Shown here in pieces: positions 1 to 8,693 of a stretch of 64,000 bases of DNA. Each line of letters starts with the position of its first letter. Within the stretch, counting starts at the first letter, position 1. The notes under the pieces were generated by a model. It was given only the letters and a program-made list of their open reading frames with translations, had not been told where the DNA came from and did no database searches. The position numbers and the translations under genes were made by a program. The stretch is from Chryseobacterium sp. MYb264 (lineage in GTDB: Bacteria; Bacteroidota; Bacteroidia; Flavobacteriales; Weeksellaceae), in contig NZ_CP142422.1 of NCBI RefSeq assembly GCF_035974275.1, positions 3,410,001 through 3,474,000 on the forward strand. Direction: 5' to 3'.

Positions 1-97
1 CGTGCATTCGTGACAAAAAATACATCTAAACAATTTCTCCCCAAGTTTTGAAACTGATCCGAAATTTCCTATATCATCCTTATCAAGTATTGAAAAT

Positions 98-123
98 AAA
101 AAAACCTCTCAAATAGAGAGGAA
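98..123 (-). terminator. Rho-independent terminator of the glycosyltransferase gene
   Basis: CCTCTC (105-110) and GAGAGG (116-121) pair around a 5-nt loop. On the minus strand the stem is followed by a run of T, as expected for an intrinsic terminator just past the GT9 gene that stops at 129. Bases 1-97 hold no gene I can support. Confidence 0.75.
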
Positions 124-128
124 TTTAA

Positions 129-1097
129 CTATAAAATCTTTTCAATAATTTTCTGTACACTTAGCTCTTCCAGACAAGCCCAATCGCCCCGATAACACTC
201 TTTGTCACCAAAAACAGAACAAGGCCTACAAGTAAGATCCTTTACCTGAATAACATCCTCTTCGCTTTGCCCGAAACCTAAGAAACCCGCATAAGGATGA
301 GTAGATCCCCAAATAGAAATACATCTAGTTCCCACAAGGCTTGCAAGGTGCATATTTGCAGAATCCATAGAAATCATAAGCTCAAGTTCAGAAATTTTCT
401 GAAGCTCTTCGCTTAAGCTTAATTTTCCAGATAAACTTTTAGTATTAGGAATCTCACTCTCCCACTTTTCAAGAGTTTCAGTTTCTTTTTTTCCGCCTCC
501 AAAAAAATATACTGGATATTTTTTAGCTAAACCCCGAGCAAGTTCATAAGATTTCTCTAAAGGATACATTTTTCCTGTATGCTGTGCAAAAGGTGCAAAC
601 CCAATTCCGGATTTTTCACCTGATTTTGGTCTTAGCTGATGAGAAAGCTCTACTTTAAAACCCATTTCGCGAAAAACATCGGCATATCTTTCAACTGTTT
701 TTTTCAACTGAACTTTATCCAGATTCCAGATATCCGTAAGCCTTTCCTTTTCTTCCTTTCCTTTATCTATTTTAAAGACTTTTAAACCTTTTCGTCTGTA
801 AATTTTGTCTAAAATTTTGGTACGGATTACATCATGAAGATTCGCAATAAGATCCGGATTAAATTCTTTCACCAACTCGTTGGATAATCTTCTTAATCCA
901 AAAAACCCTTTATAATCATCAAGGTTGATTCCTTTAAATATAACATTCGGAATATCTGCGAATAAATCCTCAAAATTACTACGGGAAACCATAATAATTT
1001 CCACATCAGGATTTTGCTCCAAAAATTCACGAAATACAGGTGCTGTCATTGCGACATCGCCAAAAGCGGAAAATCGATATGCTAAAATTCTGGTCAC
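129..1097 (-). CDS. Glycosyltransferase family 9 (heptosyltransferase-like)
   Basis: This 322-residue protein resembles ADP-heptose:LPS heptosyltransferases, which add a sugar to a growing cell-surface glycan on the cytoplasmic face of the inner membrane. The N-terminus (MTRILAYRFSAFGDVAMTAP) has the family's opening strand and G-D turn. The nucleotide-sugar half contains MDSANMHLASLVG near residues 241-253, followed by SIWGSTHP, a GT9 signature. The start is GTG (1095-1097), two bases past the sufE stop, so the two are probably co-transcribed. The acceptor cannot be read from sequence. Bacteroidota often lack classical heptose cores, so a literal heptosyltransferase activity is uncertain. 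Confidence 0.85.
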   Translation of the reverse strand: MTRILAYRFSAFGDVAMTAPVFREFLEQNPDVEIIMVSRSNFEDLFADIPNVIFKGINLDDYKGFFGLRRLSNELVKEFNPDLIANLHDVIRTKILDKIYRRKGLKVFKIDKGKEEKERLTDIWNLDKVQLKKTVERYADVFREMGFKVELSHQLRPKSGEKSGIGFAPFAQHTGKMYPLEKSYELARGLAKKYPVYFFGGGKKETETLEKWESEIPNTKSLSGKLSLSEELQKISELELMISMDSANMHLASLVGTRCISIWGSTHPYAGFLGFGQSEEDVIQVKDLTCRPCSVFGDKECYRGDWACLEELSVQKIIEKIL

Positions 1098-1099
1098 GA

Positions 1100-1519
1100 C
1101 TAAGACTTCAGTTGATAAGCAACTGCGTAAAATTTAATTTGCTTTGTCATCGCCATCAAACCGTTGGCTCTGGAAGGAGAAAGAAACTCCTGCAATCCGA
1201 TTTCGGCAATAAATTCGAAATCAGAATCTAAAATTTCCTGAGTAGAATGTCCGCTGTAAATGCTTACCAAAAGAGAAACAATTCCCTTTGGCAAAATACC
1301 GTCAGAATCTGCATCAAAAAATAATTTTCCATCTTTAAATTCAGCATCAATCCAAACTTTGCTTTGGCATCCTTTGATCAGGTTTTCATCGTTTTTTTTA
1401 TCTTCCGCAAGGCCTTTCAGCTCTTTTCCAAGGTCGATAATATATTCATATTTCTGCTCCCAATCGTCAAGAAACGCAAATTCGTCGATAATTTCCTGCT
1501 GTTTTTCTTTAATGGTCAT
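1100..1519 (-). CDS. sufE: SufE family Fe-S cluster assembly sulfur acceptor
   Basis: SufE takes persulfide sulfur from the cysteine desulfurase SufS and passes it to the SUF scaffold in the cytoplasm. The 139-residue protein has the family layout, and the acceptor cysteine lies in the motif IKGCQSKVW at residue 51, the position of the catalytic Cys in E. coli SufE. I chose the ATG at 1519. A longer frame opens at a TTG at 1540, but that codon overlaps a TAnnTTTG promoter element at 1538-1545 and so would lie at or before the transcription start. It is followed after two bases by the GT9 gene, with no obvious functional link. Confidence 0.92.
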   Translation of the reverse strand: MTIKEKQQEIIDEFAFLDDWEQKYEYIIDLGKELKGLAEDKKNDENLIKGCQSKVWIDAEFKDGKLFFDADSDGILPKGIVSLLVSIYSGHSTQEILDSDFEFIAEIGLQEFLSPSRANGLMAMTKQIKFYAVAYQLKS

Positions 1520-1537
1520 TTCTATACTTTCTTTGTG

Positions 1538-1545
1538 CAAAGATA
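1538..1545 (-). promoter_or_regulatory. -7 promoter element of sufE
   Basis: On the minus strand the bases read TATCTTTG, an exact match to the Bacteroidota -7 consensus TAnnTTTG. It lies about 19 bp upstream of the sufE ATG at 1519. I see no clear TTG -33 element. Its position rules out the upstream TTG at 1540 as a start. Confidence 0.6.
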
Positions 1546-1599
1546 CTAAATTAGAAATTTTTCTTTTTTAATAATGAGTTGAAATATTTTCGGCTTCAT

Positions 1600-2268
1600 T
1601 TACTTCATTATTACGATTTTCCATTCCGTTTTTCCATCTTCAAAGTTGCAGATCTTAAATTGATTCTTTTCTATTTTTAGTACTAAATCGCCGAATTCTA
1701 CTTTATCTGGATCCTGAGTATTAATATCGAACATAGATCTTGCAATTTCATGCCAATAATTTTGTTTTAAACTAAATATTCTCAAGGATTTATATCTGCT
1801 TACACAACTTGAATAATAAATACCAATTTCATTAATTCCATCTTCATTAATATCATCAATTACAAACAAATTATCAGGATTACAGCAATAAGAATCTGTT
1901 AAAAGCCGAGGAATAGACTTGTCATAAAAAACATAAGACTCACCGTCATCACAATAATTAAATGAAGGAACAACAAAAACAGTATCTTGCTGAGCATTAT
2001 TTCTGATATTCTTAATGATTTTTATTCCCTTAAAATTATCTTTCAGCTGCTTATTTGTATAATTTTGATTTCCACACTTTTCAGATTGATACTTTTCCAA
2101 ATAATCTTCTAAAATATCATTATTAGCCATCAGTAAACTATCTGAAAAATATTTTATTGAAGATTGAATTTCCGAAACATTATTTTGAGCATCAACCTTT
2201 GTTTTATTAGAACAAGATGTGATAATTAATAGAATAAAAAAGAAAGCTGAGATGTTCAGGTTATTCAT
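1600..2268 (-). CDS. Hypothetical lipoprotein
   Basis: This is a 222-residue protein of unknown function. Its N-terminus is a lipoprotein signal (MNNLNISAFFFILLIITSCS) with the lipobox cysteine at residue 19, so it is probably anchored in the envelope. Around residues 137-145 there is DDINEDGINEIG, an acidic loop resembling the calcium-binding loops of VCBS/FG-GAP repeats, followed by a paired CCNP and CVSRY region. It begins 9 bp after the preceding glycosyltransferase stop, so the two are probably in one transcript. I do not assign a specific role. Confidence 0.7.
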   Translation of the reverse strand: MNNLNISAFFFILLIITSCSNKTKVDAQNNVSEIQSSIKYFSDSLLMANNDILEDYLEKYQSEKCGNQNYTNKQLKDNFKGIKIIKNIRNNAQQDTVFVVPSFNYCDDGESYVFYDKSIPRLLTDSYCCNPDNLFVIDDINEDGINEIGIYYSSCVSRYKSLRIFSLKQNYWHEIARSMFDINTQDPDKVEFGDLVLKIEKNQFKICNFEDGKTEWKIVIMK

Positions 2269-2277
2269 TTTACATGC

Positions 2278-3381
2278 TTAAAATGACATTGCCGCTTGCT
2301 CAAAAACCTGCAGCAGTTTCACTTCCTCATTTTCCCAGCAAAGTGTATTGGCTGCTTTTTCCAATTCAGACTGATAATTTATTCTTCCTTTATCTAAAAC
2401 CTTTTGTATCGCCGCAGCAATACTTTCCGGCTCATGATCTTTAATGATCTCCCCCACATCAAACTGATCTTTGATATGCTGTAATTCCGGAAGACCAGAT
2501 AAAATTAAAGGAACTCTTGCCTGGATACAATCCAAAACCTTATTGGGCAAAGAATAAAAATAGCTTTCTCCCCCATTCTCTTCAATGCTCATTCCGCAAT
2601 CGGCAGCAATGGTGATATCTCGTAAATTTTCAGGTTTAAATTTTCCTATAAACTGAACTTTATCCTGAAGATTTTCCTGAATAACCAATTCCTGATATTC
2701 CTCTTTTTTAGGACCAAATCCGGCAATTTTAAATATGACATTATCTAAATGTTTCATCGCTAAAATAGCCTTATCAATCCCCCGAAAAGGATTAATTGCT
2801 CCTTGATATAAAAGAATTTTAGGATTATTTTCCTGAATTTCATGATCGAATTCAAATCTGCGAGGTGCATTTTGAATTACTATTGGATCTACATGATAAT
2901 TTTTTTTGAACCATTTTGCATAGCTTCCACTGGCCGTAATCATGAATTTCATGTCAGGAATGAGCTTTTTTTCAAGGTAACGCCATAATTTTTGTGACAT
3001 TTTGCCCTGAATCGCAGGCATTTCCGAAAAAATTTCGTGACTATCGAAAACTAGCGGAATATTCAGCTTTTTAGCAATTAAATAATTCGGAAGCAAAGCA
3101 TCCACATCATTTGCGTGAAGAATGGTATTTTCATCCGCTCTTTTCTTTAATTCATGGTATAATTTCCAATTGAATTCGAAATAAGCAGTTTTTAAACTCT
3201 TGGAAATTAATTTAATCCTGGAAAAAGAATACGGTCGCGACATTTCTTCGGCTCCATTCCAGTCGTTTCCGATGAGATCGATCTCGTAGCCATTTTCATG
3301 TAACGTTCTGCAAACCTTTTCTATACGCTGGTCTGTGTATAAATTGCTGAAAGCAGAGGTAATAATTTTTTTTCTTTGCAT
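2278..3381 (-). CDS. Glycosyltransferase family 4 (GT-B fold)
   Basis: A 367-residue retaining GT-B glycosyltransferase, probably acting on a surface polysaccharide or glycolipid. The N-terminal half has acceptor-domain features (HANDVDALLPNYLIAKK, FDSHEIFSE). The C-terminal half has the Glycos_transf_1 pattern: a strand then GAINPFRGID, and later the nucleotide-sugar region ENGGESYFYSLPNKVLD near residues 260-276. The start codon overlaps the stop of the upstream YgjV-like gene by one base (TAATG), implying translational coupling. Substrate is unknown. Confidence 0.85.
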   Translation of the reverse strand: MQRKKIITSAFSNLYTDQRIEKVCRTLHENGYEIDLIGNDWNGAEEMSRPYSFSRIKLISKSLKTAYFEFNWKLYHELKKRADENTILHANDVDALLPNYLIAKKLNIPLVFDSHEIFSEMPAIQGKMSQKLWRYLEKKLIPDMKFMITASGSYAKWFKKNYHVDPIVIQNAPRRFEFDHEIQENNPKILLYQGAINPFRGIDKAILAMKHLDNVIFKIAGFGPKKEEYQELVIQENLQDKVQFIGKFKPENLRDITIAADCGMSIEENGGESYFYSLPNKVLDCIQARVPLILSGLPELQHIKDQFDVGEIIKDHEPESIAAAIQKVLDKGRINYQSELEKAANTLCWENEEVKLLQVFEQAAMSF

Positions 3382-3605
3382 TATTTCTTTTTAGCCACCA
3401 AAAGATGGTAAATTTGGATAAAGCAAATTAATCCGTTCGGGATAATTACCGGCCAAAGCATTCCGCTGAAGATACCATAGATGACAAAACAGATACAACC
3501 AATCATGTTGACAATTCTGATTTTTCTGATATCTTTCAATATGAAACTCAGCACGATGAAAAGTGAAGCGGAATATCCGATATAAGTAGCAATTTCGGGA
3601 TTCAT
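3381..3605 (-). CDS. YgjV-like small inner membrane protein
   Basis: A 74-residue integral membrane protein with three predicted hydrophobic segments (YIGYSASLFIVLSFIL; IVNMIGCICFVIYGIF; MLWPVIIPNGLICFIQIY). The arrangement resembles the YgjV family of bacterial inner membrane proteins, whose function is unknown. I chose the ATG at 3605 (MNPEIATYIGYSAS) because it starts right before the first membrane segment; a frame open to 3644 adds 13 residues. It overlaps the downstream glycosyltransferase by one base, so it may assist glycan synthesis, but that is only context. Confidence 0.65.
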   Translation of the reverse strand: MNPEIATYIGYSASLFIVLSFILKDIRKIRIVNMIGCICFVIYGIFSGMLWPVIIPNGLICFIQIYHLLVAKKK

Positions 3606-3757
3606 GAGAAAAAATTTGAGGATCACAAACTTAATCATTTTCAATAAGATAATAAAATTTTTTCTGCCATAAAGTCATTTATTGATTTTTGGTAAAATAT
3701 TTGTAATTTAGATAATGAATAAATGGCAATGTTGCTTTTATTCTAATGAGATATATT

Positions 3758-6295
3758 ATGGATTATAAGTTTTCACAAGGTTTGAGCCAGGTGTTCAAAC
3801 AAAGCAAGAGCGAAGCAAAAAGGCTCAAAAGTGAATTTCTTAATACAGAACATCTACTTTTAGGTATTATAAAAACAGAAAACTCTGCAAAAGAAATCCT
3901 TCAAAACCTTAATGCGGATTTAACACAAATCAGAAGAAAAATTGAAACTTTAAATACAGCAAGTCTTAATCCTATTTCTGAGGAGGTTACCAATATTTCT
4001 TTCACGAAGATGGCAGATCATTCCATCAAGCGTGCAGAGTTAGAATGCAGACAATATAAAAGTAATGAGATTAATACCGTTCATTTGCTTTTAGGCATTC
4101 TTTATAAATATGAGGATCCTACTTCAAATATCTTAGGAGCTTACGACATCGATTATGAAGGAGTTTCAAGAGAGTACCAGACGATGCTTAAAAACTCAGG
4201 AGAAGCACCACAGATGAGTGCTTACGATGATGACGACGAAAGAGAGGAATTTGAGCAAATGAGAAAGCCTACAGGAAATTTAGGTTCTGCTAAAAGTAAA
4301 ACGCCAACTTTGGATAACTTTGGTAGAGACTTAACTTCTTTGGCTAGAGACGGGAAATTAGACCCTGTAATCGGCCGTGAGAAAGAAATTGAAAGAGTTT
4401 CACAAATCTTATCGCGTAGAAAGAAAAACAATCCGCTTCTTATCGGGGAGCCGGGAGTTGGTAAATCTGCGATTGCGGAAGGTTTGGCATTAAGAATTCA
4501 ACAGAAAAAAGTGTCTAGAGTTCTTTACGGAAAACGTGTGATCACTTTGGATTTGGCAAGTTTAGTTGCCGGAACAAAATACCGTGGTCAGTTTGAGGAA
4601 AGAATGAAAGCAATTATGACCGAGCTGGAGAAAAACAGAGATGTCATCTTATTTATTGATGAGCTTCATACCATTGTTGGTGCAGGAAGTTCAACAGGAA
4701 GTTTAGATGCTTCGAATATGTTTAAACCTGCTTTGGCCAGAGGTGAAATTCAATGCATCGGGGCTACTACTTTGGATGAATACCGTCAGTACATCGAGAA
4801 AGATGGTGCTTTGGAAAGAAGATTCCAGAAAGTAATGGTGGAACCGACTTCTATCGACGAAACGATTCAGATCTTAAATCAAATCAAAGATAAGTATGAA
4901 GAGCACCACAATGTAATTTATACTCCTGAAGCGATTGCAGCGTGTGTCAATTTGACATCAAGATATATTACAGACCGTTTCTTACCAGACAAAGCGATTG
5001 ACGCGATGGATGAAGCCGGATCTCGTGTTTATATTAAAAACATGAAAGTTCCTACTGAAATCATTGATTTTGAAAAGAAAATCGAAGATATCAAGGAATT
5101 GAAACAAAAAGCAGTAAAAGCTCAGGATTATCTTGAAGCAAGAAAACTGAAAGATGAAGAGGAAAGACTTCAGATGGAGTTAAATTCTGCTCAGGATAAA
5201 TGGGACAAAGATGTGAAGGAGAAAAAAGAAACCGTTTCTGAAGAGAATGTAGCAGAAGTAGTTTCTATGATGAGTGGTGTTCCTGTAACGAAAGTTGGCA
5301 AAAACGAACTTGATAAACTAGCCGGAATGGATAATAACCTGAACGGAAAAGTAATCGGTCAGGAAGACGCTGTGAAAAAAGTTGTTAAGGCAATTCAAAG
5401 AAACAGAGCGGGTCTTAAAGATCCGAACCGTCCGATTGGTACGTTTATTTTCTTAGGAACAACCGGAGTTGGTAAAACGGAGCTGGCTAAAGTAATGGCA
5501 AGAGAACTTTTCGAATCTGATGAATCTTTAATCAGAATCGATATGAGTGAATATATGGAGAAATTCGCAGTTTCAAGATTAGTTGGAGCGCCTCCGGGAT
5601 ACGTTGGATACGAGGAAGGTGGACAATTAACGGAAGCTGTAAGAAGAAAACCATATTCAGTTGTTCTTTTGGATGAGATTGAAAAAGCTCACCCTGATGT
5701 ATTCAATATCTTATTGCAGATCTTGGATGAAGGGCACGTTACAGACAGTTTGGGAAGAAAAATTGATTTTAGAAATACAATCATTATCCTTACTTCAAAT
5801 ATCGGTACGAGAGATCTTAAAGATTTTGGAGACGGCGTAGGATTCGGAACTTCTGCGAAGAAAACAACTACGGATTCCAGAGCGAGAAGCACGATTGAAA
5901 ATGCACTGAAAAAAGCATTCTCACCAGAATTCTTAAACAGAATTGATGATATTGTGATCTTCAACTCTCTTGAAAAAGAAGATATCAAGAAAATCATTGA
6001 TCTTGAATTGAATAAACTTTACAGCAGACTTGAAAAATTAGGTTATAAAGTTGATTTAACTGATGAAGCTAAAGACTTTATTTCTGAAAAAGGATGGGAC
6101 AAAGACTTCGGAGCAAGACCACTGAAAAGAGCGATCCAGAAATATATTGAAGATTTATTGGCGGAAATGCTGGTAAACAAGCAATTAAATGAAGGAGAAA
6201 CGGTAGTTCTTGATCTGAATGAAGCAAAAGATGCTTTGGCAGGAAAAACTTCAAAGCCTAAGAAATCAGCAGCTGAGAAATCTTCTCAATCATAA
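3758..6295 (+). CDS. clpC: ClpC-type AAA+ chaperone, ATP-binding subunit of Clp protease
   Basis: ClpC unfolds proteins and threads them into ClpP for degradation in the cytoplasm. The 845-residue product has the full class I layout: Clp N-domain repeats (about 1-145), AAA-1 with Walker A GEPGVGKS near 230-237 and Walker B LFIDELHT, a middle region with a UVR-type coiled coil (about 438-475), and AAA-2 with Walker A GTTGVGKTE near 567-575 and Walker B LLDEIEKAHP, then a D2-small domain. The Lys/Ser-rich tail is ordinary. I prefer the ATG at 3758 (MDYKFSQGLS); an ATG four codons upstream is possible. clpP is not in the window. Confidence 0.95.
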   Translation: MDYKFSQGLSQVFKQSKSEAKRLKSEFLNTEHLLLGIIKTENSAKEILQNLNADLTQIRRKIETLNTASLNPISEEVTNISFTKMADHSIKRAELECRQYKSNEINTVHLLLGILYKYEDPTSNILGAYDIDYEGVSREYQTMLKNSGEAPQMSAYDDDDEREEFEQMRKPTGNLGSAKSKTPTLDNFGRDLTSLARDGKLDPVIGREKEIERVSQILSRRKKNNPLLIGEPGVGKSAIAEGLALRIQQKKVSRVLYGKRVITLDLASLVAGTKYRGQFEERMKAIMTELEKNRDVILFIDELHTIVGAGSSTGSLDASNMFKPALARGEIQCIGATTLDEYRQYIEKDGALERRFQKVMVEPTSIDETIQILNQIKDKYEEHHNVIYTPEAIAACVNLTSRYITDRFLPDKAIDAMDEAGSRVYIKNMKVPTEIIDFEKKIEDIKELKQKAVKAQDYLEARKLKDEEERLQMELNSAQDKWDKDVKEKKETVSEENVAEVVSMMSGVPVTKVGKNELDKLAGMDNNLNGKVIGQEDAVKKVVKAIQRNRAGLKDPNRPIGTFIFLGTTGVGKTELAKVMARELFESDESLIRIDMSEYMEKFAVSRLVGAPPGYVGYEEGGQLTEAVRRKPYSVVLLDEIEKAHPDVFNILLQILDEGHVTDSLGRKIDFRNTIIILTSNIGTRDLKDFGDGVGFGTSAKKTTTDSRARSTIENALKKAFSPEFLNRIDDIVIFNSLEKEDIKKIIDLELNKLYSRLEKLGYKVDLTDEAKDFISEKGWDKDFGARPLKRAIQKYIEDLLAEMLVNKQLNEGETVVLDLNEAKDALAGKTSKPKKSAAEKSSQS

Positions 6296-6317
6296 ATAAA
6301 TAGTTTAATCATACTGA

Positions 6318-6350
6318 AAAAGCATCGGGAACTTTCTCGATGCTTTTTTT
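6318..6350 (+). terminator. Rho-independent terminator of clpC
   Basis: A 10-bp stem (6318-6327 with 6338-6347) precedes a T run 23 bp past the clpC stop. The loop carries a further GAA/TTC pairing. The stem-loop core CGGGAACTTTCTCG recurs in the terminator at 44245. Confidence 0.85.
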
Positions 6351-6370
6351 GTTTTTAGTAATTATTTTTT

Positions 6371-6427
6371 ACCACGAATTCACCAATCTTTAAACATAAT
6401 ATTTTTAAATATTAGTGAATTTATGGC
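6371..6427. repeat. Imperfect inverted repeat in the clpC/OMP gap
   Basis: Bases 6371-6387 and 6411-6427 form an imperfect inverted repeat with arms ACCACGAATTCACCAAT and ATTAGTGAATTTATGGC. It lies between the clpC terminator and the 3' end of the convergent outer-membrane gene, so it may be a decayed mobile repeat or act as that gene's terminator. Confidence 0.45.
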
Positions 6428-6436
6428 ATATCAAAA

Positions 6437-6964
6437 TTAAAGTCCTACAACAAACCCGATATTCGGAATCAAGCCACTTGAAAATATACTTGAATCTTCT
6501 TTCCAAAGCACATTATACATTAATCCGAGTTGCATGAAAGAATTATTCCCGATTCTCTGCATATAACCTCCGCCAAGATAGAGAGCATTTTCCTCGGTAT
6601 TCATTCTGTAATCGTAATATTTATCTTTATAATTGATAAAATAATGCTGGTAATTGGCTCCTACATAGAACATTCGAGCAATATAATAATTCACAAACGG
6701 TCCCACTCCAAACATTGTTGATCGGTAAAAATCTGAGGTTTGCCACGAAACACTTCCCGTAACGCCACCTTCCAAATCATTAGTAAGCATATAACCCACT
6801 CTTGGTGAAGCAGATAAATTAAAAGAGCTATTGCTTCCAAAACCTAATCCGATGCCGCCACCGAAAGTCCAGCGATTCGCATTTTGTTGTGGTGCGCTTA
6901 CCGAGACTTGAGAAAATACAAATCCTGAAACCAGTAAAAATAAAGGGATAATAAGTTTTTTCAT
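6437..6964 (-). CDS. Outer membrane beta-barrel protein
   Basis: A 175-residue secreted protein with a signal peptide (MKKLIIPLFLLVSGFVFSQ, cleavage after about residue 19). The mature part alternates hydrophobic and polar residues with Gly-rich turns (FGGGIGLGFGSNSSFNLSAS) and ends in a strand with an aromatic/hydrophobic pattern (GLIPNIGFVVGL). This fits a small outer-membrane barrel of the OprF/OmpX-like class (outer membrane beta-barrel domain). No ligand or pathway can be read. It is monocistronic, convergent with clpC and divergent from mnmA. Confidence 0.75.
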   Translation of the reverse strand: MKKLIIPLFLLVSGFVFSQVSVSAPQQNANRWTFGGGIGLGFGSNSSFNLSASPRVGYMLTNDLEGGVTGSVSWQTSDFYRSTMFGVGPFVNYYIARMFYVGANYQHYFINYKDKYYDYRMNTEENALYLGGGYMQRIGNNSFMQLGLMYNVLWKEDSSIFSSGLIPNIGFVVGL

Positions 6965-7004
6965 ATTAATATTGTTTTTGTCGATGTTTAAAATTATGAT
7001 TTTT

Positions 7005-7031
7005 TTGCGAATTTATTTAGTTGTATTTTTG
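7005..7031 (+). promoter_or_regulatory. Probable mnmA promoter
   Basis: TATTTTTG (7024-7031) matches the -7 consensus TAnnTTTG, and TTG at 7005-7007 lies 16 bp upstream, slightly shorter than the usual -33 spacing. It is about 50 bp before the mnmA ATG. The leader contains a small hairpin, AACTC (7047-7051) with GAGTT (7059-7063). Confidence 0.6.
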
Positions 7032-7081
7032 CGGCGTCAAACTAAGAACTCCCGTTAAGAGTTTCGTAAAATTGAAATACA

Positions 7082-8269
7082 ATGAAAGTAGTAGTAGGCC
7101 TCTCAGGAGGTGTAGACTCGAGTGTAACAGCCTATTTGTTGCAGCAACAAGGTCATGAAGTAGTGGCTTTGTTTATGAGAAACTGGAATGATGCTTCGGT
7201 AACGTTGGAAGACGAATGCCCTTGGATTGAAGACAGTAATGATGCCTTAATGGTTGCTCAAAAGCTTGGAATTCCGTTTCAGGTAATCGACATGAGTGAT
7301 CTTTACAAAGAAAGAATCGTTGATTATATGTTCGATGAATATCAGAAAGGAAGAACTCCCAATCCTGATGTTTTGTGCAACAGAGAAGTAAAATTCGATG
7401 TTTTTATGAAGACGGCGATGTCTTTGGGTGCGGATAAAGTGGCAACCGGACATTATGCAAGAGTAGATTCAACGATTGATGAAAATGGTAAAGAAATTTT
7501 CCATCTTTTGGCTGGAAAAGATAATAATAAAGATCAGTCATATTTCTTATGTCAATTAAGCCAGGATCAATTGTCTAAAGCTTTATTTCCGATTGGAGAA
7601 TTAACAAAACCTCAGGTAAGAGAGATTGCAAAGGAAATCGGATTGGTAACGGCTGATAAAAAAGATTCTCAGGGATTGTGTTTTATCGGAAAAGTGAGTT
7701 TGCCTCAGTTTTTACAACAGCAATTGGTTCCGAAAGAAGGTGAAATTGTAGAAATTTTTAAAGATTCTCCACTTTTTGCTCAAGAAACGCCTGAATTTTC
7801 TTCAAAACAGGAAGAACTAGAATTTTTAAGTCAGAAAATCAATTATAAAAAAACGGACGGAAAAGTAATCGGAAAGCATCAGGGCGCCCAGTTTTTCACG
7901 ATCGGTCAAAGTAAGGGATTAGGAATCGGCGGACATAAAGAAAGCTGTTTTATCATCTCCAGAGACATGGAAAACAATATTCTTTTCGTAGGAGAAGGTC
8001 ATCAGTTTCCTGGATTGCTGAAAAGAGCCTTGAAAATTGATAATTCTGAATTGCATTGGGTTCGTGAAGATCTTAGGTTGAAAAACGGCGAATCGATGGA
8101 TGTAATGGCAAGATTCAGATACAGACAGCCTTTGCAGAAAGCGACTTTGTATCAGTTTGAAGATGCTTTTTATGTAGAATTTGAAAATCCACAATCTGCG
8201 ATTGCAGAAGGTCAGTTTGCTTCGTGGTACGATGGTGAAGAATTATTGGGAAGCGGCGTGATTGCATAG
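7082..8269 (+). CDS. mnmA: tRNA-specific 2-thiouridylase MnmA
   Basis: MnmA thiolates C2 of the wobble uridine (U34) of tRNA-Lys, -Glu and -Gln, using persulfide sulfur. The 395-residue protein starts with the PP-loop SGGVDSS (residues 8-14) for ATP binding. The two catalytic cysteines are present: C99 in [10 protein letters not shown] and C200 in [10 protein letters not shown]. The C-terminal beta-barrel region follows. Length is a little longer than the E. coli enzyme because of an insert near 220-260. It works on the same wobble base as MnmG, encoded at 41.4 kb in this window. It appears monocistronic with its own promoter and terminator. Confidence 0.96.
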   Translation: MKVVVGLSGGVDSSVTAYLLQQQGHEVVALFMRNWNDASVTLEDECPWIEDSNDALMVAQKLGIPFQVIDMSDLYKERIVDYMFDEYQKGRTPNPDVLCNREVKFDVFMKTAMSLGADKVATGHYARVDSTIDENGKEIFHLLAGKDNNKDQSYFLCQLSQDQLSKALFPIGELTKPQVREIAKEIGLVTADKKDSQGLCFIGKVSLPQFLQQQLVPKEGEIVEIFKDSPLFAQETPEFSSKQEELEFLSQKINYKKTDGKVIGKHQGAQFFTIGQSKGLGIGGHKESCFIISRDMENNILFVGEGHQFPGLLKRALKIDNSELHWVREDLRLKNGESMDVMARFRYRQPLQKATLYQFEDAFYVEFENPQSAIAEGQFASWYDGEELLGSGVIA

Positions 8270-8324
8270 TTTTTTGATTAGTATGAATTATTTTGTCATC
8301 AGAAATGACAAATTTTATAGATTT

Positions 8325-8360
8325 AAACGTCATAGGTTTTTGAAACTTATGACGTTTTTT
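8325..8360 (+). terminator. Rho-independent terminator of mnmA
   Basis: AAACGTCATA (8325-8334) pairs with TATGACGTTT (8348-8357), with an additional inner GTTT/AAAC pairing, followed by T. It lies 56 bp after the mnmA stop. Confidence 0.85.
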
Positions 8361-8377
8361 TATGACCATCCTCAATT

Positions 8378-8485
8378 CCTAGCCCATTGAGCGGTATGTT
8401 TGAGCTCTTTTCAAGTTTGGGCTCGGCGGCTTCGCCGCCGAGCCCAAACTTGAAAAAGCGAGTAGCGAAAGCGGGAAATAGCTTC
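8378..8485 (+). repeat. Palindromic interspersed element, copy 1 (GC-rich hairpin)
   Basis: The centre is a perfect 23-bp inverted repeat (8408-8430 with 8434-8456) closed by a 3-nt loop and very GC-rich in its core (GGGCTCGGCGGC). The flanks, CCTAGCCC...TGTTTGAGCTC on the left and GCGAGT...GCGGGAAATAGCT on the right, match in inverted orientation the flanks of the element at 41193-41280. The remainder of the 424-bp gap after mnmA (8486-8693) is AT-rich with no gene. Confidence 0.8.
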
Positions 8486-8693
8486 AAATAAAAAATAAAT
8501 TGAAACCTTTCAATCTAATCAAAATTAGCCTTTAAAAAACTTAATTTACGATTAGTCGATTAAATTTTATCATTCATCTATAAAAATGGCTTATACTTCT
8601 ATAATCCATTGTTTATGGCGCTTTAAGGCATATCAATTGTTTATTCTAAAGCAAGAACAACGAAACAGAATATCAATTTAAAATTTAATTATT

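Noticed and set aside
1-97. A partial gene at the left edge
   Set aside because: No frame with family features is visible; the sequence resembles intergenic DNA.
925-1231. Plus-strand open frames over the glycosyltransferase and sufE genes
   Set aside because: They lie antisense to well-supported genes and have no family features or promoters.
4222-4431. Antisense frame in clpC
   Set aside because: Shadow of the clpC coding sequence, low-complexity Ser run is an artefact of the acidic codons on the other strand.
7041-7081. Riboswitch or attenuator in the mnmA leader
   Set aside because: The hairpin is only 5 bp and the leader is about 45 nt; no known class fits.
8408-8456. The GC-rich hairpin as the mnmA terminator
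   Set aside because: It has no T tract and mnmA already has a good terminator at 8325-8360. The flanks match a repeat elsewhere.
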